A stretch of DNA of 64,000 nt from contig CANMXP010000002.1 in the NCBI GenBank assembly GCA_947501845.1, positions 248,001-312,000 of the forward strand, written 5' to 3'. Shown in pieces: positions 37,688 through 46,887 of this stretch. A model generated the notes under the pieces. It worked only from the letters and a program-made list of their open reading frames with translations, ran no database searches and was not told the origin of the DNA. The position numbers and the translations under genes are program-made. The first letter of the stretch is position 1; each line of letters opens with the position of its first letter. This DNA comes from an uncultured Flavobacteriaceae bacterium (GTDB lineage Bacteria > Bacteroidota > Bacteroidia > Flavobacteriales > Flavobacteriaceae).

Positions 37688-37839
37688 CTTTTTCACCTTT
37701 TATTTTAACTCACTCTTATTCATCAATTGATTATCTGTAATTATATTTTCTACTTGAAAATTATGAAAGACTCAAATACGTTCAACATGGTTTATAAGTA
37801 TGAGAGGGATAACGCACAGAACTTATGCTTGTAATAAAA

Positions 37840-37871
37840 AAGACCGTTTAAAACAATTTTAAACGGTCTTC
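37840..37871 (-). terminator. Rho-independent terminator of rimP-nusA-infB
   Basis: A perfect 14-bp stem AGACCGTTTAAAAC / TTTTAAACGGTCT-type hairpin with a 3-base loop lies 22 bp past the infB stop. It is followed on the minus strand by TTTTTT. The 150 bp between it and the regulator gene hold nothing recognisable. Confidence 0.9.
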
Positions 37872-37892
37872 TATATTAAAAATACTTGAAAG

Positions 37893-40691
37893 TTATTTCA
37901 ATTTTTTCTTAACCTCAACTTCGTGGAAGGCTTCAATAATATCACCTTCTTTGATGTCGTTATAGTTTTTAACCTGCATACCACAATCATAACCTTTAGT
38001 TACTTCCTTAGCATCATCTTTAAATCGTTTTAATGACGCCAACTCTCCTGTATAAACCACAACACCATCTCTAATTAAACGCACATTAGACGATCTAAGT
38101 ATTTTCCCGTTTGTTACCATACAACCAGCTATACTACCAACTTTAGATACTTTAAATATTTCTCTAATTTCGGCAGTACCAGTAATTTCTTCTTTAAGCT
38201 CTGGAGATAACATACCTTCCATCGCATCTTTAAGATCGTTGATAGCATCGTAAATAATAGAATATGTTCTAATATCAATTTCTTCTTTATCGGCAATCAT
38301 TCTTGCATTTCCTACAGGACGCACATTAAATCCAACAATAATGGCATCAGATGCAGATGCTAACAACACATCACTTTCGGTAATCGCTCCTACACCTTTA
38401 TGTAAAATATTAACTTGAATCTCTTCGGTAGATAATTTTTGGAATGAATCTGTTAATGCTTCAACAGAACCATCCACATCACCTTTAAGGATAATATTTA
38501 ATTCTTGGAAATCACCAAGCGCTATACGACGACCAATTTCATCAAGTGTAATATGACGTTGTGTTCTAACCGATTGTTCACGTTGCAACTGTGCTCTTTT
38601 TGATGCTATTTGTTTTGCTTCACGCTCGTCTGCAAATACATTAAATTTATCACCTGCTTGAGGCGCACCATCTAAACCAAGTATAGAAACAGGTGTAGAA
38701 GGCCCTGCTGCTTCGACATCTTTTCCGCGCTCGTCATGCATTGCTTTAACCTTACCACTGTGTTGGCCTGCCAGTACATAATCTCCAACCCTTAATGTTC
38801 CCGCTTGTACTAAAATGGTCGATACGTAACCACGTCCTTTATCTAAAAAGGCTTCCACTACCGTACCAACTGCTGGCTTATCTGGATTGGCTTTAAGCTC
38901 CAATAACTCGGCTTCAAGCAATACTTTTTCTAATAATTCTTTAACACCAGTACCCATTTTAGCTGAAATATCGTGAGACTGAATTTTTCCTCCCCAATCT
39001 TCAACCAATAAGTTCATATTAGCTAATCCTTCTTTAATCTTGTCTGGATTTGCATCTGGTTTATCAATTTTATTGATTGCAAAAACAATAGGAACGCCAG
39101 CTGCCTGAGCATGCGATATAGCTTCTTTTGTTTGTGGCATGATGTCATCATCTGCAGCCGCGACAATAATAGCAATATCTGTTACTTGCGCACCACGTGC
39201 ACGCATCGCTGTAAACGCTTCGTGACCTGGTGTATCTAAAAATGCTATTTTTTGCCCGCCTTCTAACTCAACGCCGTAAGCCCCAATGTGCTGTGTGATG
39301 CCACCAGACTCCCCTGCAATTACGTTTTCTTGACGAATATAATCCAGAAGTGATGTTTTACCATGGTCTACGTGTCCCATAACTGTTACAATCGGTGCAC
39401 GTGATTCTAAATCTTCTGGCTTGTCTTCAACTTCTTCAATAGATTCCTCTATATCTGCTGTTATAAATTCTACTTGATAACCAAATTCTTCTGCTACAAT
39501 GGAGAGTGTTTCAGCATCTAAACGCTGATTCATGGTAACCATCATACCAAGAGACATACATGCAGAAATAATTTCGGTAACGCTTACATCCATCATAGTA
39601 GCAACTTCACTTGCTGTTACAAACTCTGTAACTTTAAGGATTTTGCTTTCTGCAGCTTCTATTTGCTGATCAATCTCAGTTTGTTCCCTGTGCTGATCTC
39701 TTTTATCTCTTCTATATTTTGCTCCTTTTCCTTTTGAAGATTTCCCTTGAAGTTTTTCAAGTGTTTCACGCACTTGTTTTTTCACATCTTCTTCACTAGG
39801 CTCTTCCTTAACTATATTACGGCGACCTTGTCCAGGCTTGCCTTTAAATCTGTCGTTTCCACCAGATCTTCCGCCCCTATTATTACCTTGACCATTACCA
39901 GATTGGGGGCCTCCACCTACTTTACTAATTCTTCTACGCTTCTTCTTATTGGTAGCTCCTGCTCCTTTTTCTCCTGCCTTAGCTTCTGGTTTCTTTTCTT
40001 CTTTTTTCTTCTTTGGTTTATTAAATTGAGATAAGTCAATTTTATCACCTGCTATCTTTGGTCCTGTAAGTTTTTTATACTGTGTTGCTACCTTTTCATC
40101 AGGAAGAATTTCTCCATCTTCGCTTATAATCTGCTTCTTTGGTTTTTCTTCCTTCTTTCCTTCTACTTTCTTCTCAACAAAAGGCTCAGAAGGCTTAACC
40201 ACTTCTTTAACAGGTTCTGGAATGTCTTCTTTTACAGATTCTTTAACAGGTTCAGCTTTAACTTCTTTTTTTACAGGCGGCTCTGCAACCTTTTCTACTT
40301 TTTCTACTTTCTTAGAAACAGGTTCGACTACTTTCTTTTTTGGCTCTAAGTCAATTTTCCCAACTTGCTTTGGACCTGAAAGCGCTGCAGCGGCTTTAAC
40401 AATTTCTTCTTTTTTGGCTGTCGCTTTTTGTTTCTCTTCAAGTTCACGCTCGCGTTGCTCGCGCAACACTTCTTTCTCTTTTATCTTAGCTTCACCAACT
40501 TCTTTAGATGCTACTTTTTTACTAGCATCTGTTTGAAATTCATTAGAAAGTACAGTATATGTTTCTTCAGAAATTTTTGTAGTGGGTCGTTTCTCTATCT
40601 CAATACCCTTAGAATCTAAAAATTCTACAGCACGATCTAGAGAGATATTAAGCTCGCGTAATACTTTATTTAATCTAATTGTTTCAGCCAT
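37893..40691 (-). CDS. infB: Translation initiation factor IF-2
   Basis: IF-2 is the GTPase that places fMet-tRNA on the 30S subunit and drives subunit joining. It has 932 residues: an N-terminal IF2_N helix domain ([20 protein letters not shown]), a long Lys/Glu/Pro-rich linker (about 60-330) typical of Bacteroidota, a second IF2_N-like domain, and the G domain with GHVDHGKT near residue 440, DTPGHEAF and NKIDKP. Domains II-IV complete the protein, ending in a Lys-rich tail. It is the last gene of rimP-nusA-infB, 29 bp after nusA, and is followed by a strong terminator. Confidence 0.98.
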   Translation of the reverse strand: MAETIRLNKVLRELNISLDRAVEFLDSKGIEIEKRPTTKISEETYTVLSNEFQTDASKKVASKEVGEAKIKEKEVLREQRERELEEKQKATAKKEEIVKAAAALSGPKQVGKIDLEPKKKVVEPVSKKVEKVEKVAEPPVKKEVKAEPVKESVKEDIPEPVKEVVKPSEPFVEKKVEGKKEEKPKKQIISEDGEILPDEKVATQYKKLTGPKIAGDKIDLSQFNKPKKKKEEKKPEAKAGEKGAGATNKKKRRRISKVGGGPQSGNGQGNNRGGRSGGNDRFKGKPGQGRRNIVKEEPSEEDVKKQVRETLEKLQGKSSKGKGAKYRRDKRDQHREQTEIDQQIEAAESKILKVTEFVTASEVATMMDVSVTEIISACMSLGMMVTMNQRLDAETLSIVAEEFGYQVEFITADIEESIEEVEDKPEDLESRAPIVTVMGHVDHGKTSLLDYIRQENVIAGESGGITQHIGAYGVELEGGQKIAFLDTPGHEAFTAMRARGAQVTDIAIIVAAADDDIMPQTKEAISHAQAAGVPIVFAINKIDKPDANPDKIKEGLANMNLLVEDWGGKIQSHDISAKMGTGVKELLEKVLLEAELLELKANPDKPAVGTVVEAFLDKGRGYVSTILVQAGTLRVGDYVLAGQHSGKVKAMHDERGKDVEAAGPSTPVSILGLDGAPQAGDKFNVFADEREAKQIASKRAQLQREQSVRTQRHITLDEIGRRIALGDFQELNIILKGDVDGSVEALTDSFQKLSTEEIQVNILHKGVGAITESDVLLASASDAIIVGFNVRPVGNARMIADKEEIDIRTYSIIYDAINDLKDAMEGMLSPELKEEITGTAEIREIFKVSKVGSIAGCMVTNGKILRSSNVRLIRDGVVVYTGELASLKRFKDDAKEVTKGYDCGMQVKNYNDIKEGDIIEAFHEVEVKKKLK

Positions 40692-40720
40692 AAATCGCCT
40701 TTAAAATACTCAAATATATG

Positions 40721-41953
40721 TTATTCTTCGAATTCTTCTTTTAAAATTCTAATAACTTCATTAATTGTTTCTTCTTCTAAGTCTGTTCTTTTTACTAAAT
40801 CGTTTACTTCTTGCTCTAAAATACTTTTAGCAGTATCTAATCCAGCTTTACTAAACTCTTCAATAATCCAGCCTTCTATCTCGTCAGAGAATTCTCTTAA
40901 TTCTACATCTTCTTCTGCGCCTTCTCTAAACACATCAATCTCATAACCAGTAAGTTGACCTGCTAATCGGATATTATGTCCACCTCTACCAATGGCTTTA
41001 CTTACTTCTTCTGGTTTTAAAATAACCTCAGCTCTTTTAGTCTCTTCATTCAATTTTATTGAAGTCACTCTTGCAGGGCTTAATGCTCTTGTAATAAATA
41101 ATTGTAAATTATTAGTATAATTAATTACATCAATATTTTCATTACCTAATTCGCGAACAATACCGTGAATTCTCGATCCCTTCATACCTACACAAGCACC
41201 AACAGGGTCTATTCTATCATCATAAGAATCTACCGCTACTTTTGCTTTCTCTCCAGGAATTCTTACTACATTTTTAATAGTGATTAAACCATCAAAAACT
41301 TCTGGAATTTCTTGTTCAAACAACTTCTCTAAAAACACTGGAGAACTTCTTGACATGATAATTGTTGGTTTTGCTCCTTTAAGCTCAACAGCATCAATAA
41401 CACCTCTCACATTATCTCCTTTTCTAAAGAAATCTGAAGGTATTTGTCTATCTTTTGGCAACACTATTTCATTACCTTCATCATCTAAAAGAATAACAGC
41501 TCTGTGGCGAATATGGTGTACTTCTGCTGTATAAATTTCTCCTATTAAATCTTTAAATTGCTTATAAATTATGGTATTGTCGTGCTCATGGATTTTAGAA
41601 ATTAAATTTTGACGTAATGCCAAAATAGCTCTTCTTCCTAAATCGATAAGCTTTACTTCTTCAGATACATCTTCTCCTACTTCAAAATCTGGTTCAATTT
41701 TACGAGCTTCGGATAAAGAAATTTCTTGATTAGGTTCCTCAACCTCTCCATCTGCTACTACGACTCTATTTCTCCATATTTCTAAATCTCCTTTATCAGG
41801 ATTTACAATAATATCAAAGTTGTCATCATCGCCATACTTCTTTTTTAAAGTGCTTCTAAATACATCTTCTAAAATTGCCATTAACGTTACTCTGTCAATT
41901 AGCTTATCGTCTTTGAATTCTGAAAAAGATTCAATTAACGCGACATTCTCCAT
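40721..41953 (-). CDS. nusA: Transcription termination/antitermination factor NusA
   Basis: NusA binds RNA polymerase and modulates pausing, termination and antitermination. The 410 residues comprise the N-terminal polymerase-binding domain, an S1 domain (EIYTAEVHHIRHRAVILL region), and two KH domains (VGACVGMKGSRIHGIVREL and KAIGRGGHNIRLAGQLTGYEIDV). A short acidic C-terminus lacks the E. coli AR1/AR2 repeats, which is normal for Bacteroidota. It lies 12 bp after rimP and 29 bp before infB. The hairpin in the rimP leader could be a target of NusA autoregulation. Confidence 0.98.
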   Translation of the reverse strand: MENVALIESFSEFKDDKLIDRVTLMAILEDVFRSTLKKKYGDDDNFDIIVNPDKGDLEIWRNRVVVADGEVEEPNQEISLSEARKIEPDFEVGEDVSEEVKLIDLGRRAILALRQNLISKIHEHDNTIIYKQFKDLIGEIYTAEVHHIRHRAVILLDDEGNEIVLPKDRQIPSDFFRKGDNVRGVIDAVELKGAKPTIIMSRSSPVFLEKLFEQEIPEVFDGLITIKNVVRIPGEKAKVAVDSYDDRIDPVGACVGMKGSRIHGIVRELGNENIDVINYTNNLQLFITRALSPARVTSIKLNEETKRAEVILKPEEVSKAIGRGGHNIRLAGQLTGYEIDVFREGAEEDVELREFSDEIEGWIIEEFSKAGLDTAKSILEQEVNDLVKRTDLEEETINEVIRILKEEFEE

Positions 41954-41965
41954 AACTCTTTTGAA

Positions 41966-42427
41966 TTAAAATTTAATCATAACTTTTGCTTCTACAATAT
42001 TTTCGTAAGCGATGTTCGCTTGTTTTTTTACAGTTACTTTACCCTTACCTATTGGTTTTGGCTCCCTAACTTTCCACTCTAATTTAATATCATTATCTGT
42101 TGCTTCAGTAAGCGTACCTTCCACTTTATTGGAAGCCGTCTTTACATTAAGCACTCTATTTAAATTCTTTTTATACTGTCTTTTGTGAGTTAAAGGTGAC
42201 GTTGCTCCTGCAGACATAACTTCCAAAGAAAAATCTTGTTCTTCTCTATCAAGATTATGCTCAATAGCTCTGCTAATAAACATACAATCTTCAACTAAAA
42301 CACCGTTATCGCCATCTATGGTTACCTTAATTTGATTATCCCCTTGAATAGAAAAATCGATAAGAAATAAATCCGGTCTTTCAATTAACGCAGCTTCTAA
42401 TAAGTCTGTAACAGTCGTTTTAAACAT
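41966..42427 (-). CDS. rimP: Ribosome maturation factor RimP
   Basis: RimP assists maturation of the 30S subunit. The 153-residue protein shows the family's N-terminal alpha/beta domain (IERPDLFLIDFSIQGDNQIKVTIDGDNGVLVEDCMFISRAIE, with VEVSSPG replaced by EVMSAGATSPL) and a C-terminal SH3-like barrel. It is the first gene of rimP-nusA-infB, which is the conserved bacterial order. Its leader contains a terminator-like hairpin only 16 bp before the start codon. Confidence 0.95.
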   Translation of the reverse strand: MFKTTVTDLLEAALIERPDLFLIDFSIQGDNQIKVTIDGDNGVLVEDCMFISRAIEHNLDREEQDFSLEVMSAGATSPLTHKRQYKKNLNRVLNVKTASNKVEGTLTEATDNDIKLEWKVREPKPIGKGKVTVKKQANIAYENIVEAKVMIKF

Positions 42428-42442
42428 TTTTTAGTATAAAAA

Positions 42443-42463
42443 GAGGGGACTTTCCGTCCCCTC
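42443..42463 (-). promoter_or_regulatory. Terminator-like hairpin (possible attenuator) in the rimP leader
   Basis: GAGGGGAC / GTCCCCTC forms a perfect 8-bp GC-rich stem with a 5-base loop. On the minus strand TTTTT follows immediately, so it has the form of an intrinsic terminator. It lies between the likely rimP promoter (TATATTTG at 42492-42499) and the rimP ATG at 42427. Because the gene on its other side is plus-strand and divergent, it cannot terminate an upstream minus-strand gene. An attenuator role is therefore inferred. Confidence 0.55.
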
Positions 42464-42491
42464 ATTTCTTAAATTTCGCCTTTCAACGGTG

Positions 42492-42518
42492 CAAATATAT
42501 AATATTTTATTGACTTTT
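42492..42518 (-). promoter_or_regulatory. Putative promoter of rimP-nusA-infB
   Basis: TATATTTG (42492-42499, minus strand) fits the TAnnTTTG -7 consensus. The -33 position 19 bp further up reads CTTT, a weak match. Transcription would start near 42485, about 22 bp before the leader hairpin. Confidence 0.4.
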
Positions 42519-42562
42519 AAAGGAATATTTCATAAATTTAGATATGCCTTACTCCTGAAATT

Positions 42563-43387
42563 ATGAAAAAAATACTTGTGCCCACCGACTTTTCAATACA
42601 AGCTGAAAATGCTTTAAAAGTAGCAGCTCAATTAGCAAAAAAGTATGATTGTGAAATTTACTTATTGCACATACTTGAAATCCCATTACAAGAGGTAGAC
42701 CCCATAAGCTCTTACAACAATTTACCCGAAGCTATTTATTTCATGAAACTAGCACATAAACAATTTGAAGAATTAAAAACAAAAGACTATTTAAAAAATC
42801 TGACCATACATGAAACTGTTGAAGTTCAAGAAATTTTTAAAGGTGTCTTCCATGTTTGCAAAAAACATGATATTGATTTAGTTATTATGGGTTCTAACGG
42901 AGTAAGTGGTTTAAAAGAAATGCTTATTGGTAGTAATACCGAAAAAGTGGTTCGTACATCGAAAACACCTGTTTTAGTTATAAAAAATGAGCATAAAGCT
43001 TTTAAAGTCAAAGATTTTGTGTTTGCTTCAGATTTCAAAGACGAAAGTAGAGCAACCTATGAAAAGGCTATTCGTTTTGCTCAAATTTTAAAAGCTAAAA
43101 TACATTTGCTTATGGTCAATACACCTAATAAATTTATTATCTCTGAAAAATCGGAAAGCAGAATGAAAAAATTTGCTAAAGCTTTCGATTTCTCAAATTA
43201 CACCATGAATATTTACAATGATATTAGTATTGAAAAGGGGATTATGAATTTTTCTCAATCTATAAAAGCTGATTTAATTGGCATGAGTACGCATGGAAGA
43301 CAAGGCATTTCTCATTTTTTTAATGGAAGCATTAGTGAAGATTTAGTAAACCATGCTAAACGCCCTGTGATTACTTTTAAGATTTAA
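42563..43387 (+). CDS. Tandem universal stress protein (UspA) domains
   Basis: A 274-residue cytoplasmic protein with two Usp domains. The first (residues 1 to about 143) begins MKKILVPTDFS and ends with the ATP-binding signature MGSNGVSGLKEMLIGSNTEKVV and TPVLVIK. The second (about 150-274) starts with KDFVFASDF and has a related but degraded signature, MSTHGRQGISHFFNGS, ending RPVITFKI. Tandem Usp proteins of this length are common in Flavobacteria and act in stress responses, often by binding ATP. It diverges from rimP with 135 bp between starts and appears monocistronic. Convergent with the next gene, it is separated from it by a REP-like pair. Confidence 0.93.
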   Translation: MKKILVPTDFSIQAENALKVAAQLAKKYDCEIYLLHILEIPLQEVDPISSYNNLPEAIYFMKLAHKQFEELKTKDYLKNLTIHETVEVQEIFKGVFHVCKKHDIDLVIMGSNGVSGLKEMLIGSNTEKVVRTSKTPVLVIKNEHKAFKVKDFVFASDFKDESRATYEKAIRFAQILKAKIHLLMVNTPNKFIISEKSESRMKKFAKAFDFSNYTMNIYNDISIEKGIMNFSQSIKADLIGMSTHGRQGISHFFNGSISEDLVNHAKRPVITFKI

Positions 43388-43420
43388 CAAATAGAAAGAG
43401 GGACTTAAAAGTAATTTAAT

Positions 43421-43492
43421 GCCCGTTCGAGCGCAGTCAATAACTTTTTTAATAGCTTATTAAGATATTTCGACTGCGCTCGATGGGACATT
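43421..43492. repeat. Inverted pair of REP-like repeats
   Basis: Two opposed copies of the REP-like core (CGAGCGCAGTCAA at about 43425-43440 and TTTCGACTGCGCTCGATGG at about 43469-43487) lie in the gap between two convergent genes. They can form a hairpin and may act as a bidirectional transcription barrier. No other terminator is seen here. Confidence 0.65.
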
Positions 43493-43534
43493 ATTAGCCC
43501 TTAAGACTTTTTAGAAGGCCTTTTTAAACAGAGT

Positions 43535-46500
43535 TTACAATTTAACAAAACGCTTAACACCGTGTGCTTTCGTTTTTATAATATAAATTCCTGAAGTTAG
43601 TTGGGACATATTTAAAGATGTTTTTTCTTCAAATCTTTTTATCTCTTGTCCGTTTACGTTATAAATAATTCCTGATAGTGTTTTATTAAACTTTAAATCT
43701 GCATTAACCACAGGGTTAGGATACATTTTAAAATCATTTTTTGATACTAAATCACTAACACTTAGAACGGAATTATCAATTTGAATAATCCCTAAAGTCC
43801 CGCTTACCTCATACCCTACTAAAAGTAGGTTTTTAGAGTTTGGACTATCTGCCGCAGAAACAAATTTGATAATCTCTGGCGCTACATCTCCAGAGGTTCT
43901 ATTTCCTTTATAATAAGTAATAAATTCAACATCGTTAGGGTCTGTGATATCATACATTAATATAGAACTTTGCCTTTCTAACCCGATAAAAGCATATGTT
44001 TTACCATCAATTGTTCCAATAGCCACAGCTTCTGGCTCACCACCTTTATCGTCAGATCTGTCATCTATATCCCCTTCATCCTCATTAAATAAAGTAGGCT
44101 CTTCTGAAGCTATTTTTTGTCCAAATTGATCTGCACTATCAAACACCAAGTTTCCGTACTCATCAAAAATTGAAAATGATCTGGTTCCATAAGAATAAAT
44201 TTGCTCAATAGTACCATCGTTATTATAATCGCCAGTAGCGGTCGTTGTTTTTAACCTTCCTAAATCTTCATTGGTTTGAAGCGTTGCTACATTTGGGTAG
44301 TATGCCGAATTTAATGTTAAATCCTTTACACGCTCTTCTTCAGAGTACCCATCATAATCTCTAGCATCACCTTCATTAGCAGTTACTATATAATTAACAC
44401 CACCTACTTTATATGACGAGATAGCATCTGGCATAAACATTCCTAAAGTAGGATGTTGCGTGATATTAATCGCATCGTCTTTATTGGAAGCATCAAAACC
44501 ATAATCGTTTGCAAAAGAAATAATACCTAATACACTATTATCTGTGATACCAGCACCCGCTAAACCAAAATCATTATCATTTATAATAGCAATTTCGTTG
44601 TTTGGTAGCAGTGCAATACCCTCAGCTTTATCAGAGCCTTGATACCCAATAGACGGTAAATTGAAAGCCTTGGTTTTGTGAACTGGGCGAATGTTTTCTG
44701 CTATAATTTCATCCGCAGTCATTTCTTCTAGTTCTTTTCCTATTGATGCTCCGCAACTTGTATTTAAAATATTTGTTGCATAGTTAATATCAATCTCAAA
44801 TACATATTTTTTTCCAGTAGACACTGCTGGGCCTTCCGAATCTCTTTCTATCACCAAAAACTTACCATTTCCTGTATAAACGGCGTCTCCAATTTTGTCT
44901 ACTCTAGATGAAGCATAGCCCGTATCTTTATTTCTTTCTAATAAATATACATACTCTTCAACAGGAACCCCAGTATCTGCATTGATTCCTAAAATTCTGA
45001 TAACATCCGAATTATTTTTGGTAACACTTGAAGGGTTGTATAATGGTGATTGAATGAATCCGTATATAATATGGTTCACATCATCGTAAGCAATAGCTTC
45101 AAACCCTCTGTTTGCTCTTCTTTTAGAGTAAACTTCTGGTAAAGTTTCGGCACCATAAGTTCCAACTGGTTGAGGCGCAGTTCCTAACATGGATGTTTTT
45201 GAAGGTACATAACGTTCTATTAGTTTTCCCATAGAATTGAACTTATATAATGCTGGCCTGTACTCGTCACACATCCAAAAACTGCCATCTTTATCAATTA
45301 GAACACCTTCAAAATCCGCTCCATATGCATCATAAGGCAATTCATGGTATACCTCTGAAGCACCATCTACATAATCGGCATTTGTATAAGCTGTAGAAGC
45401 ATCTGTATAGGTTACAGGAACTTCATCAAATCCAGGGATATTCCCTCTCCCAGTAATAGGGGTTGTTCCATCTTTTCTGGTTAATAGAATTTGATCATTT
45501 AACGTAATACTACCCGTTGTTTTGTTAAGTGTAAATTTTGCAATCCTACCTTGATAATTAGGTAATTTAAAAGGTCTTAAATTTTGGGATGTCGCTGGAC
45601 TTACATTTGATTTACTAACAGCACCATCATTTGGACCTCTGTCTGGCACTGCATAAAAAACATAATCTGTTGCGGTTGAACTCGCTGCATCATAAAACAA
45701 GCCAGAAAACCCTCCCAAAGAAACAGGGGTTTGTCCACCATCATAAACAGGGGTTCCTAAAACAGGCCAATTAGCCACTAAATCATTAACAATATAACTT
45801 GTAACTGTTGGGGTTCCCAATAAATGATTCTTATAACCTAGAGGCAAAATGTCCAAAATGGTGTTATTGGTCAAGTCTAAAACAACCAATGCATTATTTT
45901 CCTGGCAATTCACATAAGCTTTTGTACCATCTTCTATGACAGTAATAAATTCTGGCTCTAAATCTTGGGATACACTTGCCGTTCCATTATTCCCAAAAAT
46001 ACGAATGCCTTTATTTTGAAGTGATGCTTTTTTATCGTCATAACTATTAAAATTAATTGAAGTGGTTGTAGCAGACATCACACCAGCGCTTAAATCTATA
46101 ATATCGATAGTTCCTTCTGGGTCGTTAGTATAATCATCTGAAGGCTCTCCTTCATTAGCAACTAAAAGCTTTGTACCATCTGGTGTAAACGTAATCATAT
46201 CTGGCAATGCACCAGCTGTAACTTGATTTAAATAATTACCTGTCAAATCAAAAAACACCACTTTACCAGGGTCTTGTTTAGTATCTGCTTCAATAGCTAT
46301 AGCTACTAGATCATTATGAACTGCTATAGAGTTTGGTCCGCCTCCATAAGTAATCAGTCCTACTTTTTTAAATAACGTAGGGTTTTCGGGATCGCTAATA
46401 TTGACAATCGTGAAACTGTTATCTGATGAATTGGTAAAAAAGGCTCTTTGATTTACGACATCGTACGCTACAGTTTCGGCAGAACCCTCAATTTTAGTTT

Positions 46501-46591
46501 CGTAACTGGTTAAGTGCTGGAGAGAGGTTTGCGCTTTAACCATAGAAAATGTTAATGCTAGTAAACTAGCAAGAATAGTAATTTTTTTCAT
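43535..46591 (-). CDS. Choice-of-anchor I / phytase-like propeller protein with type A T9SS sorting domain
   Basis: A 1018-residue secreted protein with a signal peptide (residues 1-20). The N-terminal propeller (about 40-240: NSIAVHNDLVAIAIEADTK, TFTPDGTKLLVANEGEPSDDY) and the region after about 650 (ADRD-like YNNDGTIEQIYSYGTRSFSIF, KGGEPEAVAIGTIDGKTYAFIGLERQSSILMYDI) match the choice-of-anchor I family. The middle (about 280-640: FYAVPDRGPNDG, GADFEGVLIDKDGSFWMCDEYRPALYKF, NRGFEAIAYDD) matches the esterase-like-activity-of-phytase family. The last 75 residues are a T9SS type A sorting domain (MYPNPVVN, GIYIIKTKAHGVKRFVKL). It probably binds or hydrolyses an extracellular phosphoester; the activity is inferred. 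It is a single gene. Confidence 0.87.
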   Translation of the reverse strand: MKKITILASLLALTFSMVKAQTSLQHLTSYETKIEGSAETVAYDVVNQRAFFTNSSDNSFTIVNISDPENPTLFKKVGLITYGGGPNSIAVHNDLVAIAIEADTKQDPGKVVFFDLTGNYLNQVTAGALPDMITFTPDGTKLLVANEGEPSDDYTNDPEGTIDIIDLSAGVMSATTTSINFNSYDDKKASLQNKGIRIFGNNGTASVSQDLEPEFITVIEDGTKAYVNCQENNALVVLDLTNNTILDILPLGYKNHLLGTPTVTSYIVNDLVANWPVLGTPVYDGGQTPVSLGGFSGLFYDAASSTATDYVFYAVPDRGPNDGAVSKSNVSPATSQNLRPFKLPNYQGRIAKFTLNKTTGSITLNDQILLTRKDGTTPITGRGNIPGFDEVPVTYTDASTAYTNADYVDGASEVYHELPYDAYGADFEGVLIDKDGSFWMCDEYRPALYKFNSMGKLIERYVPSKTSMLGTAPQPVGTYGAETLPEVYSKRRANRGFEAIAYDDVNHIIYGFIQSPLYNPSSVTKNNSDVIRILGINADTGVPVEEYVYLLERNKDTGYASSRVDKIGDAVYTGNGKFLVIERDSEGPAVSTGKKYVFEIDINYATNILNTSCGASIGKELEEMTADEIIAENIRPVHKTKAFNLPSIGYQGSDKAEGIALLPNNEIAIINDNDFGLAGAGITDNSVLGIISFANDYGFDASNKDDAINITQHPTLGMFMPDAISSYKVGGVNYIVTANEGDARDYDGYSEEERVKDLTLNSAYYPNVATLQTNEDLGRLKTTTATGDYNNDGTIEQIYSYGTRSFSIFDEYGNLVFDSADQFGQKIASEEPTLFNEDEGDIDDRSDDKGGEPEAVAIGTIDGKTYAFIGLERQSSILMYDITDPNDVEFITYYKGNRTSGDVAPEIIKFVSAADSPNSKNLLLVGYEVSGTLGIIQIDNSVLSVSDLVSKNDFKMYPNPVVNADLKFNKTLSGIIYNVNGQEIKRFEEKTSLNMSQLTSGIYIIKTKAHGVKRFVKL

Positions 46592-46887
46592 GTTTTATAG
46601 TGGATTAATTAATTCTATAAAGAACATGTTTATAGGTTTTCATTAGGTTACCCCAAAATTATTTTGATGTAAACTCTAAGCTTACAATTTTAACTTAATG
46701 CAACCATAAGTTTAACAATATTAATTAAGCATTAAAACAGGAATAACTAAATATAAATTTCGCTCGGTCTTCAATCTATGAAAACTTCATTCTTGAAAGA
46801 CGCCTTAACAAAAAGTTAAACTTCTGTTTAAAAAAATAAACAAGCATTTATAAACATTATTTTTACTAAATAAGACAATATTTTTAG
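46592..46887. other. 296-bp divergent intergenic region
   Basis: This AT-rich gap lies between the divergent phytase-like gene and the TPR-LytTR gene and must hold both promoters. I found no clear TAnnTTTG box and no strong hairpin. A TAG stop (46885-46887) lies directly before the GTG start of the plus-strand gene, in frame with it, and fixes that start as the most upstream one possible. Confidence 0.5.
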
